Positions 8,750-17,634 of a stretch of 64,000 nt of DNA are shown one piece after another (within the stretch, counting starts at the first letter, position 1; each line of letters begins with the position of its first letter). The DNA comes from Phytomonospora endophytica (GTDB taxonomy: Bacteria; Actinomycetota; Actinomycetes; Mycobacteriales; Micromonosporaceae): contig NZ_JACHGT010000006.1 of the NCBI RefSeq assembly GCF_014202425.1, forward strand, positions 1-64,000, given 5' to 3'. Below the pieces are notes generated by a model, which did not search any database, was not told the origin of the DNA, and saw only the letters and a list, made by a program, of their open reading frames with translations. Position numbers and translations under genes: made by a program.

Positions 8750-9409
8750 TCAACCGCCCGGGCGGACGATCCCGTTCTCGTAGGCGTAGACGACGACCTG
8801 CACGCGGTCGCGGAGTTCCAGTTTCGCCAGGATCCGGCGGACGTGGGTCTTCACCGTCGCCTCCGCGACGGTGATCGCGTCCGAGATCTCGCCGTTGGAC
8901 AGGCCGCGCCCGATCAGCGCGAGGACTTCGCGTTCGCGGTCGGTCAGCCGGTCGAGCCTGGTGTCCACAGTGGACTTGCGCGATGGCAGATGCTGGGCGA
9001 AGGTCTCGATCAGGTGCCGGGTGACGCTCGGGGAGAGGACCGAGTCCCCCGCCGCGACCGCGCGGATGCCGCCGATCAGTTCGGCGGGCCGGGCGTCTTT
9101 GAGCAGGAACCCGCTCGCACCGGCGCGCAGGGCCTCGTAGACGTACTCGTCGACGTTGAACGTCGTCAGGACCAGCACGCGCGCGGTGGGCACCTCGGCC
9201 GCGATCGCCCTGGTCGCCTCGATGCCGTTGAGCACGGGCATCCGGACGTCCATGAGCACGACGTCCGGCGACAGCGCCCGGGCCATCCGCACGCCCGAAG
9301 CGCCGTCGGCGGCCTCCCCGACGACCTCGAAGTCGGGCTGTGTCTCCAGGACCATCCGGAAACCGGCCCGCAGCAGCGACTGGTCGTCGACCAGTAGGAG
9401 CCTCGTCAT
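8750..9409 (-). CDS. NarL/LuxR-type response regulator
   Basis: A 219-residue response regulator. The receiver domain (1-120) has the acidic pair VDDQ, the phosphoacceptor Asp54 in VVLMDVRMP, the switch Thr in LTTFN and Lys in LLKDARP. The C-terminal LuxR HTH has LTDREREVLALIGRGLSNGEIS and AEATVKTHVRRILAKL. It should bind DNA as a dimer once phosphorylated by the kinase encoded directly upstream. The ATG at 9409 overlaps the kinase TGA (ATGA), which fixes the start. It is the last gene of the ABC-permease-kinase-regulator unit, and its probable target is that unit's promoter. Confidence 0.95.
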   Translation of the reverse strand: MTRLLLVDDQSLLRAGFRMVLETQPDFEVVGEAADGASGVRMARALSPDVVLMDVRMPVLNGIEATRAIAAEVPTARVLVLTTFNVDEYVYEALRAGASGFLLKDARPAELIGGIRAVAAGDSVLSPSVTRHLIETFAQHLPSRKSTVDTRLDRLTDREREVLALIGRGLSNGEISDAITVAEATVKTHVRRILAKLELRDRVQVVVYAYENGIVRPGG

Positions 9410-10515
9410 CGTGCCTCCTCGAACGACAGCCATGCCCGTACCCGCCAGCCCCCGCCGTCGGGCGCCGGCCCGGTTTCCACACCGCCACCGTAGGACTCGG
9501 CGCGTTCGGTCATGCCGGGGATCCCCAGGCCCGCGGCGGGTCCGGGCGCGAAGACCCGGCGGGCGCCGTCGTCGTCGATCTCCAGTTCGGCCCGTTCGCG
9601 CGTGCAGCGCAGGCGCAGCACGGCGCGGGCGCCGGGACCGGCGTGCTTGATGGTGTTGGTCAGGGCCTCCTGTGCGATCCGGTACAGCGCGAGCCCGGGC
9701 CCTCTCCCGCAGCCGCCCTCGTCGCCGTCCCAGTCGAGGACGGTCTCCACGCCCGACGCGCGAACGCGTTCGACCAGGCCGGGGAGATCGGCGAGGCCGG
9801 GCTGCGGTTCGTCTACTCTGGACTCGTCGTCGGTGCGGAGCACCCCGAGGAGCCTGCGCATCTCCGACAGGGCCTCCCGTCCCGTGGAGGCGGCGTTGCG
9901 CATCGCCTCGGCGGCCCGCTCGGGGGAGCTCGGTACGGTGAGCGAGGCGCCGTCGGCCAGCGCGATCATGACCGCGAGGTTGTGGGCGACGATGTCGTGC
10001 ATCTCGCGGGCGATCCGTTCCCGTTCGCCGCGCCGGATCCGGGCCCGGACCTCCTCGGCCCACGCCGCCCGTGTCCGGAAGGTCAGGCCGAGGAGGGTGA
10101 CGGCGCCCGCGACGCTGACCACCGGGATCAGCGTACTGCCGGGCGCGTCCTCGAAGAGGGCGGCGAGGACCACGACGACGGTGACACCGCCGAGCGCGGG
10201 AAGCAGGTGGCGCCAGGAGCGGTGGCGGGCGACGGCGTGGAGCGCCACCATCGGCACGATGAGCTGGTAGGCGCCGGGGACGTCGAGCGGTGTCGTGGCC
10301 ACGGTGTAGGCGTAGACGGCCCAGAACACCGCGCTGGGCGCCTTGCGGCGCCAGACGAGCGGGACGTGAGCGCCGAGGAGCACCGCCCAGCCGAGGACCC
10401 CGGCCTTCCCGATGCTTGCCATGGAGATGGCGTCGACCGCCAGCACGTGCCCGAGCATGGTGACGTCGGCCAGGCGCGGGTGTCGGCTCAGGAAGACCGG
10501 GATCCGTCGCATCAC
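9406..10515 (-). CDS. Sensor histidine kinase (HisKA_3 family)
   Basis: A 369-residue membrane kinase. Four or five hydrophobic helices fill residues 20-145 with very short loops, so it has no large extracellular sensor domain. The HisKA_3 motif REMHDIVAHNL places the phosphorylated His at residue 173. The ATP-binding region has the N-box EALTNTIKHA and the G-box GLGIPGMTERAESYGGG. This intramembrane-sensing layout is common in systems paired with ABC-2 exporters that respond to membrane-active compounds. The start is GTG at 10515 or ATG at 10512; neither has a clear ribosome-binding site. The permease stop lies 15 nt upstream. Confidence 0.93.
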   Translation of the reverse strand: MMRRIPVFLSRHPRLADVTMLGHVLAVDAISMASIGKAGVLGWAVLLGAHVPLVWRRKAPSAVFWAVYAYTVATTPLDVPGAYQLIVPMVALHAVARHRSWRHLLPALGGVTVVVVLAALFEDAPGSTLIPVVSVAGAVTLLGLTFRTRAAWAEEVRARIRRGERERIAREMHDIVAHNLAVMIALADGASLTVPSSPERAAEAMRNAASTGREALSEMRRLLGVLRTDDESRVDEPQPGLADLPGLVERVRASGVETVLDWDGDEGGCGRGPGLALYRIAQEALTNTIKHAGPGARAVLRLRCTRERAELEIDDDGARRVFAPGPAAGLGIPGMTERAESYGGGVETGPAPDGGGWRVRAWLSFEEAR

Positions 10516-10530
10516 GGCAATTCTGTCCGC

Positions 10531-11331
10531 TCAGACGTCCCGGCGGCGCAGGAGCACGGCCCCGGCGGCGACGACGAGGACGACGTAGGCGGCGAGCACG
10601 AGCGCGCCTGGACCCGGCCGCAGGTAGGGGATCGGGCCGCCGCCGCCGTCGACGGAGTACATCGCGCCGCCGGCGAACATCGGCGTGTACTTGCCGACCT
10701 TGTCGCCGGAGTCGGCGGGCAGGGCCGCGGCCAGCACCGGCGGCAGCATCATCAGCACTCCGATGTAGACGGTGATGGCGAATACCAGGTTCCGCAGCAC
10801 CACGCCGATCCCGAGGCAGAGCAGTCCGATGCCGACGAGGTACCCGGTCGCGCCGAAGATCGCGCGGACCACGCCCGGCTCGGACAGGCTCACCCCGACG
10901 TCACCGGCGAGGGCCTGCGCCAGCAGGAAGGCGGCGAAGTTGGTGACCAGCATCAGCGGCCCGACGACGGCGGTGAACACGATCGCCTTCGCCCACAGCA
11001 CGGGCAGGCGCTTCGGCACGGCCGTCAGGCTCGCGCGGATCTGACCGGTGCCGTACTCGCCGGTCATGAGCAGGACGCCGTAGACGCCGAGGATGAGGGC
11101 GGCGATGTCGACGCCGAACAGGGAGGTCTCGATCGCGGTCTGCGGTCCGGCGGGGATGTCGCCGTCGCGGATCGCCTGGGCCGAGGTGCGGCCGATGAGG
11201 CCGCCCGCGGCGACGGTGATGAACACCGTGGTGGCGAGGCTCCACCAGGTGGAGCGCAGGCTGCGCAGCTTCGTCCATTCGGAGCGGATGACGCGCGGAA
11301 GCGTGACGCGGTGACGGTTGTCGGCGTTCAC
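10531..11331 (-). CDS. ABC-2 type transporter permease
   Basis: A 266-residue protein with six hydrophobic segments and the ABC2_membrane pattern: an amphipathic N-terminus ending IRSEWTKLRSLRSTWWSL, then segments starting near residues 28, 75, 115, 155, 180 and 240. The segment VLLMTGEYGTGQIRASLTAVP is typical of NatB-like and daunorubicin-type permeases. It is the membrane half of an exporter with the ATPase encoded directly upstream. The GTG start overlaps the ATPase stop (GTGA at 11328-11331), so the two should be made in equal amounts. The substrate is unknown; a lipid or antimicrobial compound is likely from the linked two-component system. Confidence 0.9.
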   Translation of the reverse strand: MNADNRHRVTLPRVIRSEWTKLRSLRSTWWSLATTVFITVAAGGLIGRTSAQAIRDGDIPAGPQTAIETSLFGVDIAALILGVYGVLLMTGEYGTGQIRASLTAVPKRLPVLWAKAIVFTAVVGPLMLVTNFAAFLLAQALAGDVGVSLSEPGVVRAIFGATGYLVGIGLLCLGIGVVLRNLVFAITVYIGVLMMLPPVLAAALPADSGDKVGKYTPMFAGGAMYSVDGGGGPIPYLRPGPGALVLAAYVVLVVAAGAVLLRRRDV

Positions 11332-12236
11332 GACCGGCCCCCTTCGTATTCGACGGTGTCGCGGGTGAGTTCCATGTACGCCTGCTCAAGGGACGCGCGC
11401 TGCGGGACGACCTCGTACAGCGGCAGTCCGGCCGTGGCGGCCAGTTCGCCGATGCGCTCGGCGGGCAGTCCGCCGACCAGCAGCCGCCCGTCCTCGTCGG
11501 TCTCGACGGTGGCGCCCGCGCCGGTCAGCAGGTCGCGCAGTGCGGGCGTCCGTGAGGTGCGCACGACGACGGTGTCGACGACGACTCGCGCGATGAGCTC
11601 GTCGACGGTCGTGTCGGCCAGGAGCCTGCCGCGGCCGATGATCACGAGGTGTTCGGCCGTCACGGCCATCTCGCTCATCAGGTGGCTGGAGACCAGGACG
11701 GTGCAGCCCTCGGCGGCCAGATCCTTGAGCAGGGTGCGGATCCACAGCACGCCGTCGGGGTCGAGGCCGTTGACCGGCTCGTCGAGCAGGATCGTGCCGG
11801 GGTCGCCGACGAGCGCGGCGGCCACCCCGAGCCGCTGGCTCATGCCGAGCGAGAAGGTCCCGGCACGCTTGTGCGCCACCGAACTCAGGCCCACGAGGTC
11901 GAGCAGCTCGTCGGCGCGGGAGGCCGGCAGTCCGTGCGTCTGGGCGAGCGCGACGAGGTGCGCCCGCGCGCTGCGTCCTTTGTGGACGGACTTGGCTTCG
12001 AGGAGGGCACCGGCCTGGCGCAGTGGCGCGGGGTGTGCGGCGTAGGGGATGCCGTTGACGGTGGCGCGACCCGAGGTGGGCCGGTCGAGGCCCACGATCA
12101 TCCGCATGGTGGTGGATTTGCCCGCGCCGTTGGGACCGAGGAAGCCGGTGACCTGGCCGGGCCGGACGGTGAAGGAGAGGTCGTGCACGGCGAGTTTGTC
12201 GCCGTAGCGTTTGGTGAGGGCGTCGACTTCGATCAT
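11328..12236 (-). CDS. ABC transporter ATP-binding protein
   Basis: A 302-residue single ABC ATPase domain of the DrrA/NatA type. The Walker A loop is GPNGAGKST, the signature is FSLGMSQRLG and Walker B is TILLDEPVNGLDPDG. A C-terminal extension after about residue 220 is usual in exporters of this class. It powers the permease encoded next. The ATG at 12236 starts MIEVDALTKRYGDKLAV, which matches the family N-terminus; the frame continues upstream but without a better start. It is the first gene of a four-gene unit (ATPase, permease, kinase, regulator) and diverges from the AfsR-like gene over a 179-nt region holding a large dyad. Confidence 0.95.
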   Translation of the reverse strand: MIEVDALTKRYGDKLAVHDLSFTVRPGQVTGFLGPNGAGKSTTMRMIVGLDRPTSGRATVNGIPYAAHPAPLRQAGALLEAKSVHKGRSARAHLVALAQTHGLPASRADELLDLVGLSSVAHKRAGTFSLGMSQRLGVAAALVGDPGTILLDEPVNGLDPDGVLWIRTLLKDLAAEGCTVLVSSHLMSEMAVTAEHLVIIGRGRLLADTTVDELIARVVVDTVVVRTSRTPALRDLLTGAGATVETDEDGRLLVGGLPAERIGELAATAGLPLYEVVPQRASLEQAYMELTRDTVEYEGGRS

Positions 12237-12294
12237 GTCTTCGACGCTATGGCCGCGTGCGCCCCGGCGCCGACCGTCCCAGGGCTGGTCATGG

Positions 12295-12333
12295 CCGGTG
12301 CGGCGTACGCCCATGGGCGTACCGACTCACCGG
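12295..12333. promoter_or_regulatory. Large dyad operator in the divergent promoter region
   Basis: A perfect 18-nt palindrome GTACGCCCATGGGCGTAC (12305-12322) sits inside outer inverted arms CCGGTG (12295-12300) and CACCGG (12328-12333). The spacers are four and five nt, so the whole element is nearly symmetrical over 39 nt. It lies between the divergent starts of the ABC transporter operon and the AfsR-like gene, so a dimer or pair of dimers bound here could control both. Candidate binders are the response regulator of the operon and the AfsR-like protein. Confidence 0.6.
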
Positions 12334-12415
12334 AATCTGCCACCCCGGCCGCGATACCCCCGGACTGACGGCGGTGGATGCGATAGTGGCGTTTCCCCCG
12401 CTCAAGGAGCCGCCC

Positions 12416-15340
12416 GTGCCGGTCCGACTCATCGGTCCCGTCGTCATCTCCGCCGCCGAGCCCGTGCCGGTCACGGCGGCCAAACGCGCCTGCGTGCTCG
12501 CGGTCCTCGCCGCGCGGCCGGGCGTCCCGGTGTCGAGGGCGGACCTGATCGACCGGGTGTGGGACGGTGCGCCGCCCGAGACGGTGACGAGCGTGCTCTA
12601 CAGCTACATCACCCGCCTGCGCGCCGATCTGAAGCACGCCGACGCGACGATCCGGCGGGCCGGTTCGCACGGTTACCTGCTCGACGCCGACCCGGAGACC
12701 GTTGACGTGCACCGGATCCGGGCGATGGCGGCCCGGGCGGCCGACACCGGTTCGCTGGAGCTGTGGCGCGAGGTGTGCGCCTCGGCGCGAGGCGAGGTCC
12801 TCGCCGGCGTCACCGGCCGGTGGGCGAAGGAGTTCCGCGACGGTTTCGGCCACGAGCGGCGCGGCTGGTTCGATGCCCGCTACGCCGCCGAACTGGCCGC
12901 CGGGAACGACGCGCTCGTCGCCGACGAACTCATCGCCAGGGCCGCCGGGGAGGTCCTCACCGAACCGCTCGTCGCACACCTGATGCTGGCCCTGCACCGC
13001 CGGGGGCGGTCCGCCGAGGCGCTGCGATGGTTCGAGGCGACCCGCCTGCGCCTGCGCGACGGGCTGGGCGCCGACCCGTCCCCGGCGCTGCGCGACCTGC
13101 ACGTCCGCATCCTCGGCCAGGACCCGGATCTGCTCGCCTCGGGCACCGACGGCGGCGGACGGGCCCCGGCGATGCTGCCGGCGGGGATCCCGAGCTTCAC
13201 CGGCCGCGCCCGCCAGCTCGACGCCCTCTCGGCGCTCGCCGGACGCGAGGGCCCGGTGTTGCTGACCGGACACGCCGGTGCCGGCAAGACCGCATTGATC
13301 GTCCACTGGGGACAGTCGCGTGTGGACGATTTTTCGGGCGGGCTGCTCTACGTGAACCTGCGCGGCTTCGACCGCGGCGACCCGGTGTCCCCGCGCGAGG
13401 CTCTCGGGCGACTGCTGCTCGCCCTCGGCGTCGGCGGCGAGGCCGTCCCCGGCGACGTCGACGCCGCCGCCGAACTCTTCCGGTCCCGCACGAGCGGCCG
13501 CCGCATGCTCGTCGTCCTCGACAACGCGGGCACCGCCGAACAGGTCCGGCCCCTCCTGCCCGGCGCGGGCTGCTTCACCGTGGTCACCAGCCGCGACAAG
13601 CTTCCCGGCCTCGTCGCGGTCGACGACGCGCGCGTCATCGACGTCGGCGTCCTGCCCCGCGAGGACTCGACACTGCTGCTGCGGCGCCTGCTCGGCGACG
13701 ACGCCGACCCGTCGGCGATCGACGACCTCGCCCGGCTCTGCGGCGACCTTCCGCTGGCACTGCGCATCGGCGCGGCGAACGTCGCCGGCGGCTTCAACGG
13801 CCGGATCGTCTCCTACGTCGAGGAACTGCGCCGCGACCGGCTCGCGCTGCTCGCCGTCGACGGTGACGCCGACGCCGCCGTGACCGCCGCCCTCGACCTC
13901 TCCCACGCCGACCTCGACACCGCCACGCGGCGACTCTTCGCGCGGCTCGGCGCGATACCCGGCGAGAGCCTCGGTGAACACCTCGTGCTCGCCGTGTCCG
14001 GGCTGGAGCCCGAGGCGGCGCGCCGTGCCCTGCGCCGACTCGCCGCCCGGCATCTGATCGAGCAGTACAAGCCGCGCCTGTACCGGATGCACGACCTCGT
14101 CCGGCTCCACGCGGCCGCGCGGGCCGAGGCCGAACTGGGCGAGGAGGAGCGCACGGAGGTCGTCGAGGCCTTCATCGAGGCCCTCGACGCCAACCGGGTG
14201 ACCGAGGACATCGACGAGGAGCTCGGCGTCTTCCCCGCCGTCGAGGCCCTCGAAGGCCATCCCCGGCTGTGGCGCCTGATCCGGCGGTTGGCCACCGCGC
14301 TCGCCGGCGGCCGCTTCGTGGACCGCTGCCGGGTACTGGTCCATGAGGGCCTGCGCCGGGCCGAACGCGATGGCGACGCCGAGGGCGTGTTCGAGCTGAC
14401 CATGATGGCATCCAATGTGGACTCCGCCGTGGGCGACGTCGACGCGTGCCTCGAACGGCTGCGCGAAGCCGTCGGCCTCGCCGCCGGACTCGGTCTCCAG
14501 GAACGCATCCGCGCGAAAGGGACCTACGGCCTGCGGATGCTCGACCGCGACCACCGGACCTCGGCCGCCCTGATCGGCGAGGTCGTCGACCTCGCCGTCG
14601 CCGAAGGCGACACGGCCAACACGATCGTCTACCGCCGCAACATGGCCTACGTCAGCGCCCCACTCGGCCGGTTCGCCACCGCCGCCCGCCACCTCCACGA
14701 AGTCGCGGCGGCCATGGACGGCAGCCTCGCCCAGCGCGCCCGCACCAGCAGCGGCCACACCTGGCTGCTGTTCAACCGCCGCGCCGACGCCGCGCTCCTC
14801 GACCACAGCGCGGAGACCATCGGGCTCGCGCGCGAGATGGACAGGCGCATCACCGAGGCGCTGATGCTGCTGTACCGCTCGATCGCGCTGCGCCGGCTCG
14901 GCAGGGCCGCCGACGCGCTCGCCGAGATCCAGGACTGCCGGGGCATCCTGCGGGCCGGGCACATGGTCCTGCTGCGGCCCGACCTCGAACTCGCCAACGC
15001 CTACACCGCCGTCGGGGAACCGGGCAACGCGCTCGACATCCTCGCGGCCGTCGAGCGGGCATGGCCGACGATGCCGCGCCTCGACCGCTCCGACTACGAG
15101 GTGACCCTCGCCCGCGCCCACCGCGCCAACGGCGACCTGGACATCGCCGCGACGCACGCCCGGCGCGCGGCCTCGGCGTACGAAGCGATCGCCGCCCGGG
15201 TCCCACAGGCCGACGCCCTCGACGTGCTGGCCGGGATCCTCAGCACGGCGGGCCGGGACGCCGAGGCCGACGCCGTCCGCGCGGCCCTGGCCACATTGGT
15301 CGGCGAGTTCGAGGAAGGGTGGGAAGGGCCGGGACGCTAA
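12416..15340 (+). CDS. AfsR/SARP-family regulator with NB-ARC and TPR domains
   Basis: A 974-residue STAND-type transcription factor. Residues 1-95 form an OmpR-like winged helix (FERAD-type DNA-binding fold ending RRAGSHGYLLDAD). Residues 95-240 are the bacterial transcriptional activation domain. Residues about 260-560 are an NB-ARC NTPase with Walker A GHAGAGKTALIV (from residue 283), Walker B MLVVLDNA and the GDLPLALRI motif. Residues 560-970 are TPR-like helical repeats. Such proteins activate secondary-metabolite or developmental genes when ligand or phosphorylation opens the NTPase. The GTG at 12416 was chosen for its AGGAG ribosome-binding site and because the protein then starts at the conserved VRLIGPV strand. 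The stop overlaps the convergent nucleotidyltransferase stop. Confidence 0.93.
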   Translation: MPVRLIGPVVISAAEPVPVTAAKRACVLAVLAARPGVPVSRADLIDRVWDGAPPETVTSVLYSYITRLRADLKHADATIRRAGSHGYLLDADPETVDVHRIRAMAARAADTGSLELWREVCASARGEVLAGVTGRWAKEFRDGFGHERRGWFDARYAAELAAGNDALVADELIARAAGEVLTEPLVAHLMLALHRRGRSAEALRWFEATRLRLRDGLGADPSPALRDLHVRILGQDPDLLASGTDGGGRAPAMLPAGIPSFTGRARQLDALSALAGREGPVLLTGHAGAGKTALIVHWGQSRVDDFSGGLLYVNLRGFDRGDPVSPREALGRLLLALGVGGEAVPGDVDAAAELFRSRTSGRRMLVVLDNAGTAEQVRPLLPGAGCFTVVTSRDKLPGLVAVDDARVIDVGVLPREDSTLLLRRLLGDDADPSAIDDLARLCGDLPLALRIGAANVAGGFNGRIVSYVEELRRDRLALLAVDGDADAAVTAALDLSHADLDTATRRLFARLGAIPGESLGEHLVLAVSGLEPEAARRALRRLAARHLIEQYKPRLYRMHDLVRLHAAARAEAELGEEERTEVVEAFIEALDANRVTEDIDEELGVFPAVEALEGHPRLWRLIRRLATALAGGRFVDRCRVLVHEGLRRAERDGDAEGVFELTMMASNVDSAVGDVDACLERLREAVGLAAGLGLQERIRAKGTYGLRMLDRDHRTSAALIGEVVDLAVAEGDTANTIVYRRNMAYVSAPLGRFATAARHLHEVAAAMDGSLAQRARTSSGHTWLLFNRRADAALLDHSAETIGLAREMDRRITEALMLLYRSIALRRLGRAADALAEIQDCRGILRAGHMVLLRPDLELANAYTAVGEPGNALDILAAVERAWPTMPRLDRSDYEVTLARAHRANGDLDIAATHARRAASAYEAIAARVPQADALDVLAGILSTAGRDAEADAVRAALATLVGEFEEGWEGPGR

Positions 15341-16077
15341 CCCGCCAGTTCCCCCAGAGGCCCCCGCAAGCGTTCCGCCAGCCCCGGATCCACCGCCGCG
15401 ACCTCCGACAGCAGACCCCGCACCGCCGCCGCGAAGGCCCGCCGCAGCGAGGCCTCGTCGAGCGACCCGACCAGGGCTCCGGTCAGCCCGCGCGTCACCT
15501 CCGGCGGCAGCAGGTCCATGCCCCGCCCCTGGCCCGCCGGAACTCCGTGGCGAACGCACGCCAGTGCCAGCACGTGATCGCGCAGGCCGCTGATCATGTA
15601 CTCGGCCTGCCACGCCTTCCCACGCTCGACGCTCGACCGGGCGTGCAGCGCGTACAGCCACGCCCACCCGATCAGCCCGGTCGTGTCCGGCGGACCCGGC
15701 CGGGGACGCTCGACCGCCTCACCGAACAGCAGCCGGAAAGTAGGCGCGATCGCCCCGAACTCCCCCGCCGGAGCGAAGGCCAGATCCACCTGCAAGGTGC
15801 TCGCCAGCAGGAACACCCGGTACACGGTCCCGCCCAGACGCACGTCCATGTGCTCGACGGCGCCCGCCTCCGCCCGCATCCACGCGGTCCAGTCGGCGAG
15901 GACCGCGTCCTGGTCGGCGCCCTCGGCCAGCCCGAAGAACAGGTCGATGTCCGACCAGCGGTCCTCCGTCCCGCCCGCCGCCGACCCCGTCAGCGCGGCA
16001 CCCGCCACCCGCGCGTCGGCGCGGGCGCGGGCGATCAGCGCGTCGCGCAGTCTTTCGCGCTCGGCGGGTGTGAACAT
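15337..16077 (-). CDS. Nucleotidyltransferase-domain protein (aminoglycoside adenylyltransferase-like)
   Basis: A 246-residue protein with a minimal nucleotidyltransferase active site near the N-terminus: GSAAGGTEDRWSDIDLFFG (about residues 31-49), where Gly-Ser and the two Asp of SDIDL bind MgNTP. A helical C-terminal region follows. Relatives modify small molecules such as aminoglycosides or are orphan enzymes of unknown substrate; nothing here identifies the acceptor. The ATG at 16077 was chosen because the arginine deiminase stop ends 1 nt upstream, giving near-overlap coupling; the longer frame would run well into arcA. It converges on the AfsR-like gene. Confidence 0.8.
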   Translation of the reverse strand: MFTPAERERLRDALIARARADARVAGAALTGSAAGGTEDRWSDIDLFFGLAEGADQDAVLADWTAWMRAEAGAVEHMDVRLGGTVYRVFLLASTLQVDLAFAPAGEFGAIAPTFRLLFGEAVERPRPGPPDTTGLIGWAWLYALHARSSVERGKAWQAEYMISGLRDHVLALACVRHGVPAGQGRGMDLLPPEVTRGLTGALVGSLDEASLRRAFAAAVRGLLSEVAAVDPGLAERLRGPLGELAG

Positions 16078-16078
16078 C

Positions 16079-17269
16079 TCAGTCGGCCCCGTCGCGGTCG
16101 ATCGGGCACGACATGCAGCGCGGCCCGCCACGACCCGAACCCAGCTCCGAACCGCTGATCGCGATGACCTCGATCCCGGCCTCCATGAGCCGCTCGTTGG
16201 TCTCCACGTTCCGTTCGTAGGCGACGCACAGGCGCGGCCCGACCGCGAGGGTGTTGTTCCCGTCGTCCCACTGCTCGCGCTCGGCCGTCACCGGGTCCAG
16301 ACCCGTGTCGATGACGCGCAGGACATCGATCTTCATCGCCTCGGCCGCCGCGGCCAGGAACGGCCGCGGACCCGTCACGCGCGGATCCTCACCGTCGTCG
16401 GTGATCGTGTACGCCACCAGCGTGTCGGCGATGTTCGGGTACATCACCACCGCGTCGACGTCGACCATCGTGCACACCGTGTCCAGGTGCATCGTGGCGC
16501 GCTCCTGCGCGATCGGCACCGCCAGCACCGTGTGCGCGAGCTTCCCCGCGAAGATCCGGCGCGCGAGCCGCTCGGCCCCCGCCGGGGTCGTGCGCTCACC
16601 GACGCCGACGGCGACCACGCCCGGCGCGAGCAGCAGCACGTCGCCGCCCTCGACCGACTCAAGGCCGGGCTCGTAGAGCCGCGTCGTCGCGGTGAAACGC
16701 GGGTGGTGACGGTAGATCAGCCCGGTCAGTGAGGTCTCACGACGGCGGGCCGGCATCGCCAGGCTCGTCACCGCGACCTGCTCGCCGATCCACACCGAGG
16801 AGTCGCGCGTGAACAGCAGGTTCGGCAGCGGGTCGATGACGAAGTCGTGGCGGTCCATCATCATGTAGGCCAGCCCGGTCCCGGTGCGCAGTTCCTCGTG
16901 CGCGAGACCGGCCATGAGGGCCGTGGCGAGGTCCTGCCCGTCGAGCCCGTCGAGGTGGGCGCGGACGATCCCGCGCAGCGCCTGCCCGAGCCGCTCGTCG
17001 GCGAGGACGTCGGCGATGGCCGACTCGCGCGCGTCGGGCACGCTCAAGGTCTCGGTGAGCAGGTCGCCGAGGTACAAGACCTCGACGCCCCTCCCACGGA
17101 GGGCCTCGGCGAAGGCGTCGTGTTCCTCCTGGGCACGCCCGACCCAGGGGATGCCGTCAAACAGCAGCGAATCGTTGTTGCGCGGGGTGAGCCTTTTGAG
17201 CTCGGGACCCGGCCGGTGCAGCATGACCGTGCGCAGTCGCCCGACTTCGCTGTCGACGTGATGAGCCAT
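16079..17269 (-). CDS. arcA: Arginine deiminase
   Basis: A 396-residue arginine deiminase (guanidino-group modifying family). It starts with [18 protein letters not shown] and carries the conserved blocks [15 protein letters not shown] (substrate-binding Glu/Asp), [11 protein letters not shown] (catalytic His and Asp) and the C-terminal [12 protein letters not shown], where Cys385 should be the nucleophile. It converts L-arginine to L-citrulline and ammonia, the first step of the ADI pathway. No arcB, arcC or antiporter gene is adjacent, so energy-yielding arginine fermentation is not supported locally; it shares a transcript with the nucleotidyltransferase gene instead. Length and motifs are normal. 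Confidence 0.95.
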   Translation of the reverse strand: MAHHVDSEVGRLRTVMLHRPGPELKRLTPRNNDSLLFDGIPWVGRAQEEHDAFAEALRGRGVEVLYLGDLLTETLSVPDARESAIADVLADERLGQALRGIVRAHLDGLDGQDLATALMAGLAHEELRTGTGLAYMMMDRHDFVIDPLPNLLFTRDSSVWIGEQVAVTSLAMPARRRETSLTGLIYRHHPRFTATTRLYEPGLESVEGGDVLLLAPGVVAVGVGERTTPAGAERLARRIFAGKLAHTVLAVPIAQERATMHLDTVCTMVDVDAVVMYPNIADTLVAYTITDDGEDPRVTGPRPFLAAAAEAMKIDVLRVIDTGLDPVTAEREQWDDGNNTLAVGPRLCVAYERNVETNERLMEAGIEVIAISGSELGSGRGGPRCMSCPIDRDGAD

Positions 17270-17350
17270 GTGGGGGAGTGTAATGCCGCCGGAGGAATCG
17301 CTTTGCGCACAACGGCTCTGACCAGCGTTCCGGACCCGATTCCGCAGGCG

Positions 17351-17366
17351 CCCTACGTGTTAGGGT
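17351..17366 (+). promoter_or_regulatory. Putative -10 element with overlapping inverted repeat
   Basis: TAGGGT at 17361-17366 fits the actinobacterial -10 pattern and ends 7 nt before the ATG of the small gene at 17374, the spacing expected for a leaderless transcript. CCCTA (17351-17355) and TAGGG (17361-17365) are inverted repeats separated by 5 nt, so a regulator bound there would cover the -10. Confidence 0.4.
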
Positions 17367-17373
17367 GCCCGCT

Positions 17374-17574
17374 ATGAAGCTCGCGGTTCCGCCGAAGCCG
17401 GATGCCGCACGGGCGACCGGGCCGACGGCCGAGCGCGCCGGCCTCGTCTCCCGGGCGGCCCTGGTGAACATCGCCACCACGTCCGCCGGACGCGGTCCGA
17501 ACCGGCACCGCGGACTCCCCGGCGCGCGGTCCCGTGCCGTCCGCGAACGCGGGGTGCCGATTCCGGGAAGCTGA
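17374..17574 (+). CDS. Small hypothetical protein, possibly leaderless
   Basis: A 66-residue frame beginning MKLAVPPKPDAARATG with no recognised domain, rich in Ala, Arg and Pro. Its only support is positional: a TAGGGT -10 element lies at leaderless distance from the ATG, and the frame precedes the PAS-like gene in the same direction with a 60-nt gap. The sequence resembles random GC-rich coding, so it could be a non-coding leader of the next gene. Confidence 0.3.
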   Translation: MKLAVPPKPDAARATGPTAERAGLVSRAALVNIATTSAGRGPNRHRGLPGARSRAVRERGVPIPGS

Positions 17575-17634
17575 CGGAGACTTGTCCCAGAGCGCGGTCG
17601 CCCACCCCCAGGTCGGCCGGAGAGGAGTGCGGCC

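Noticed and set aside
9340-12045. A 901-codon rightward frame across the kinase, permease and ATPase genes
   Set aside because: Its product is Gly/Asp/Arg/His-rich with no motif, while the opposite strand has four intact, coupled genes.
12233-15667. A 1144-codon leftward frame opposite the AfsR-like gene
   Set aside because: It is low-complexity Gly/Val/Arg sequence with no domain, a GC-driven shadow of the clearly coding opposite strand.
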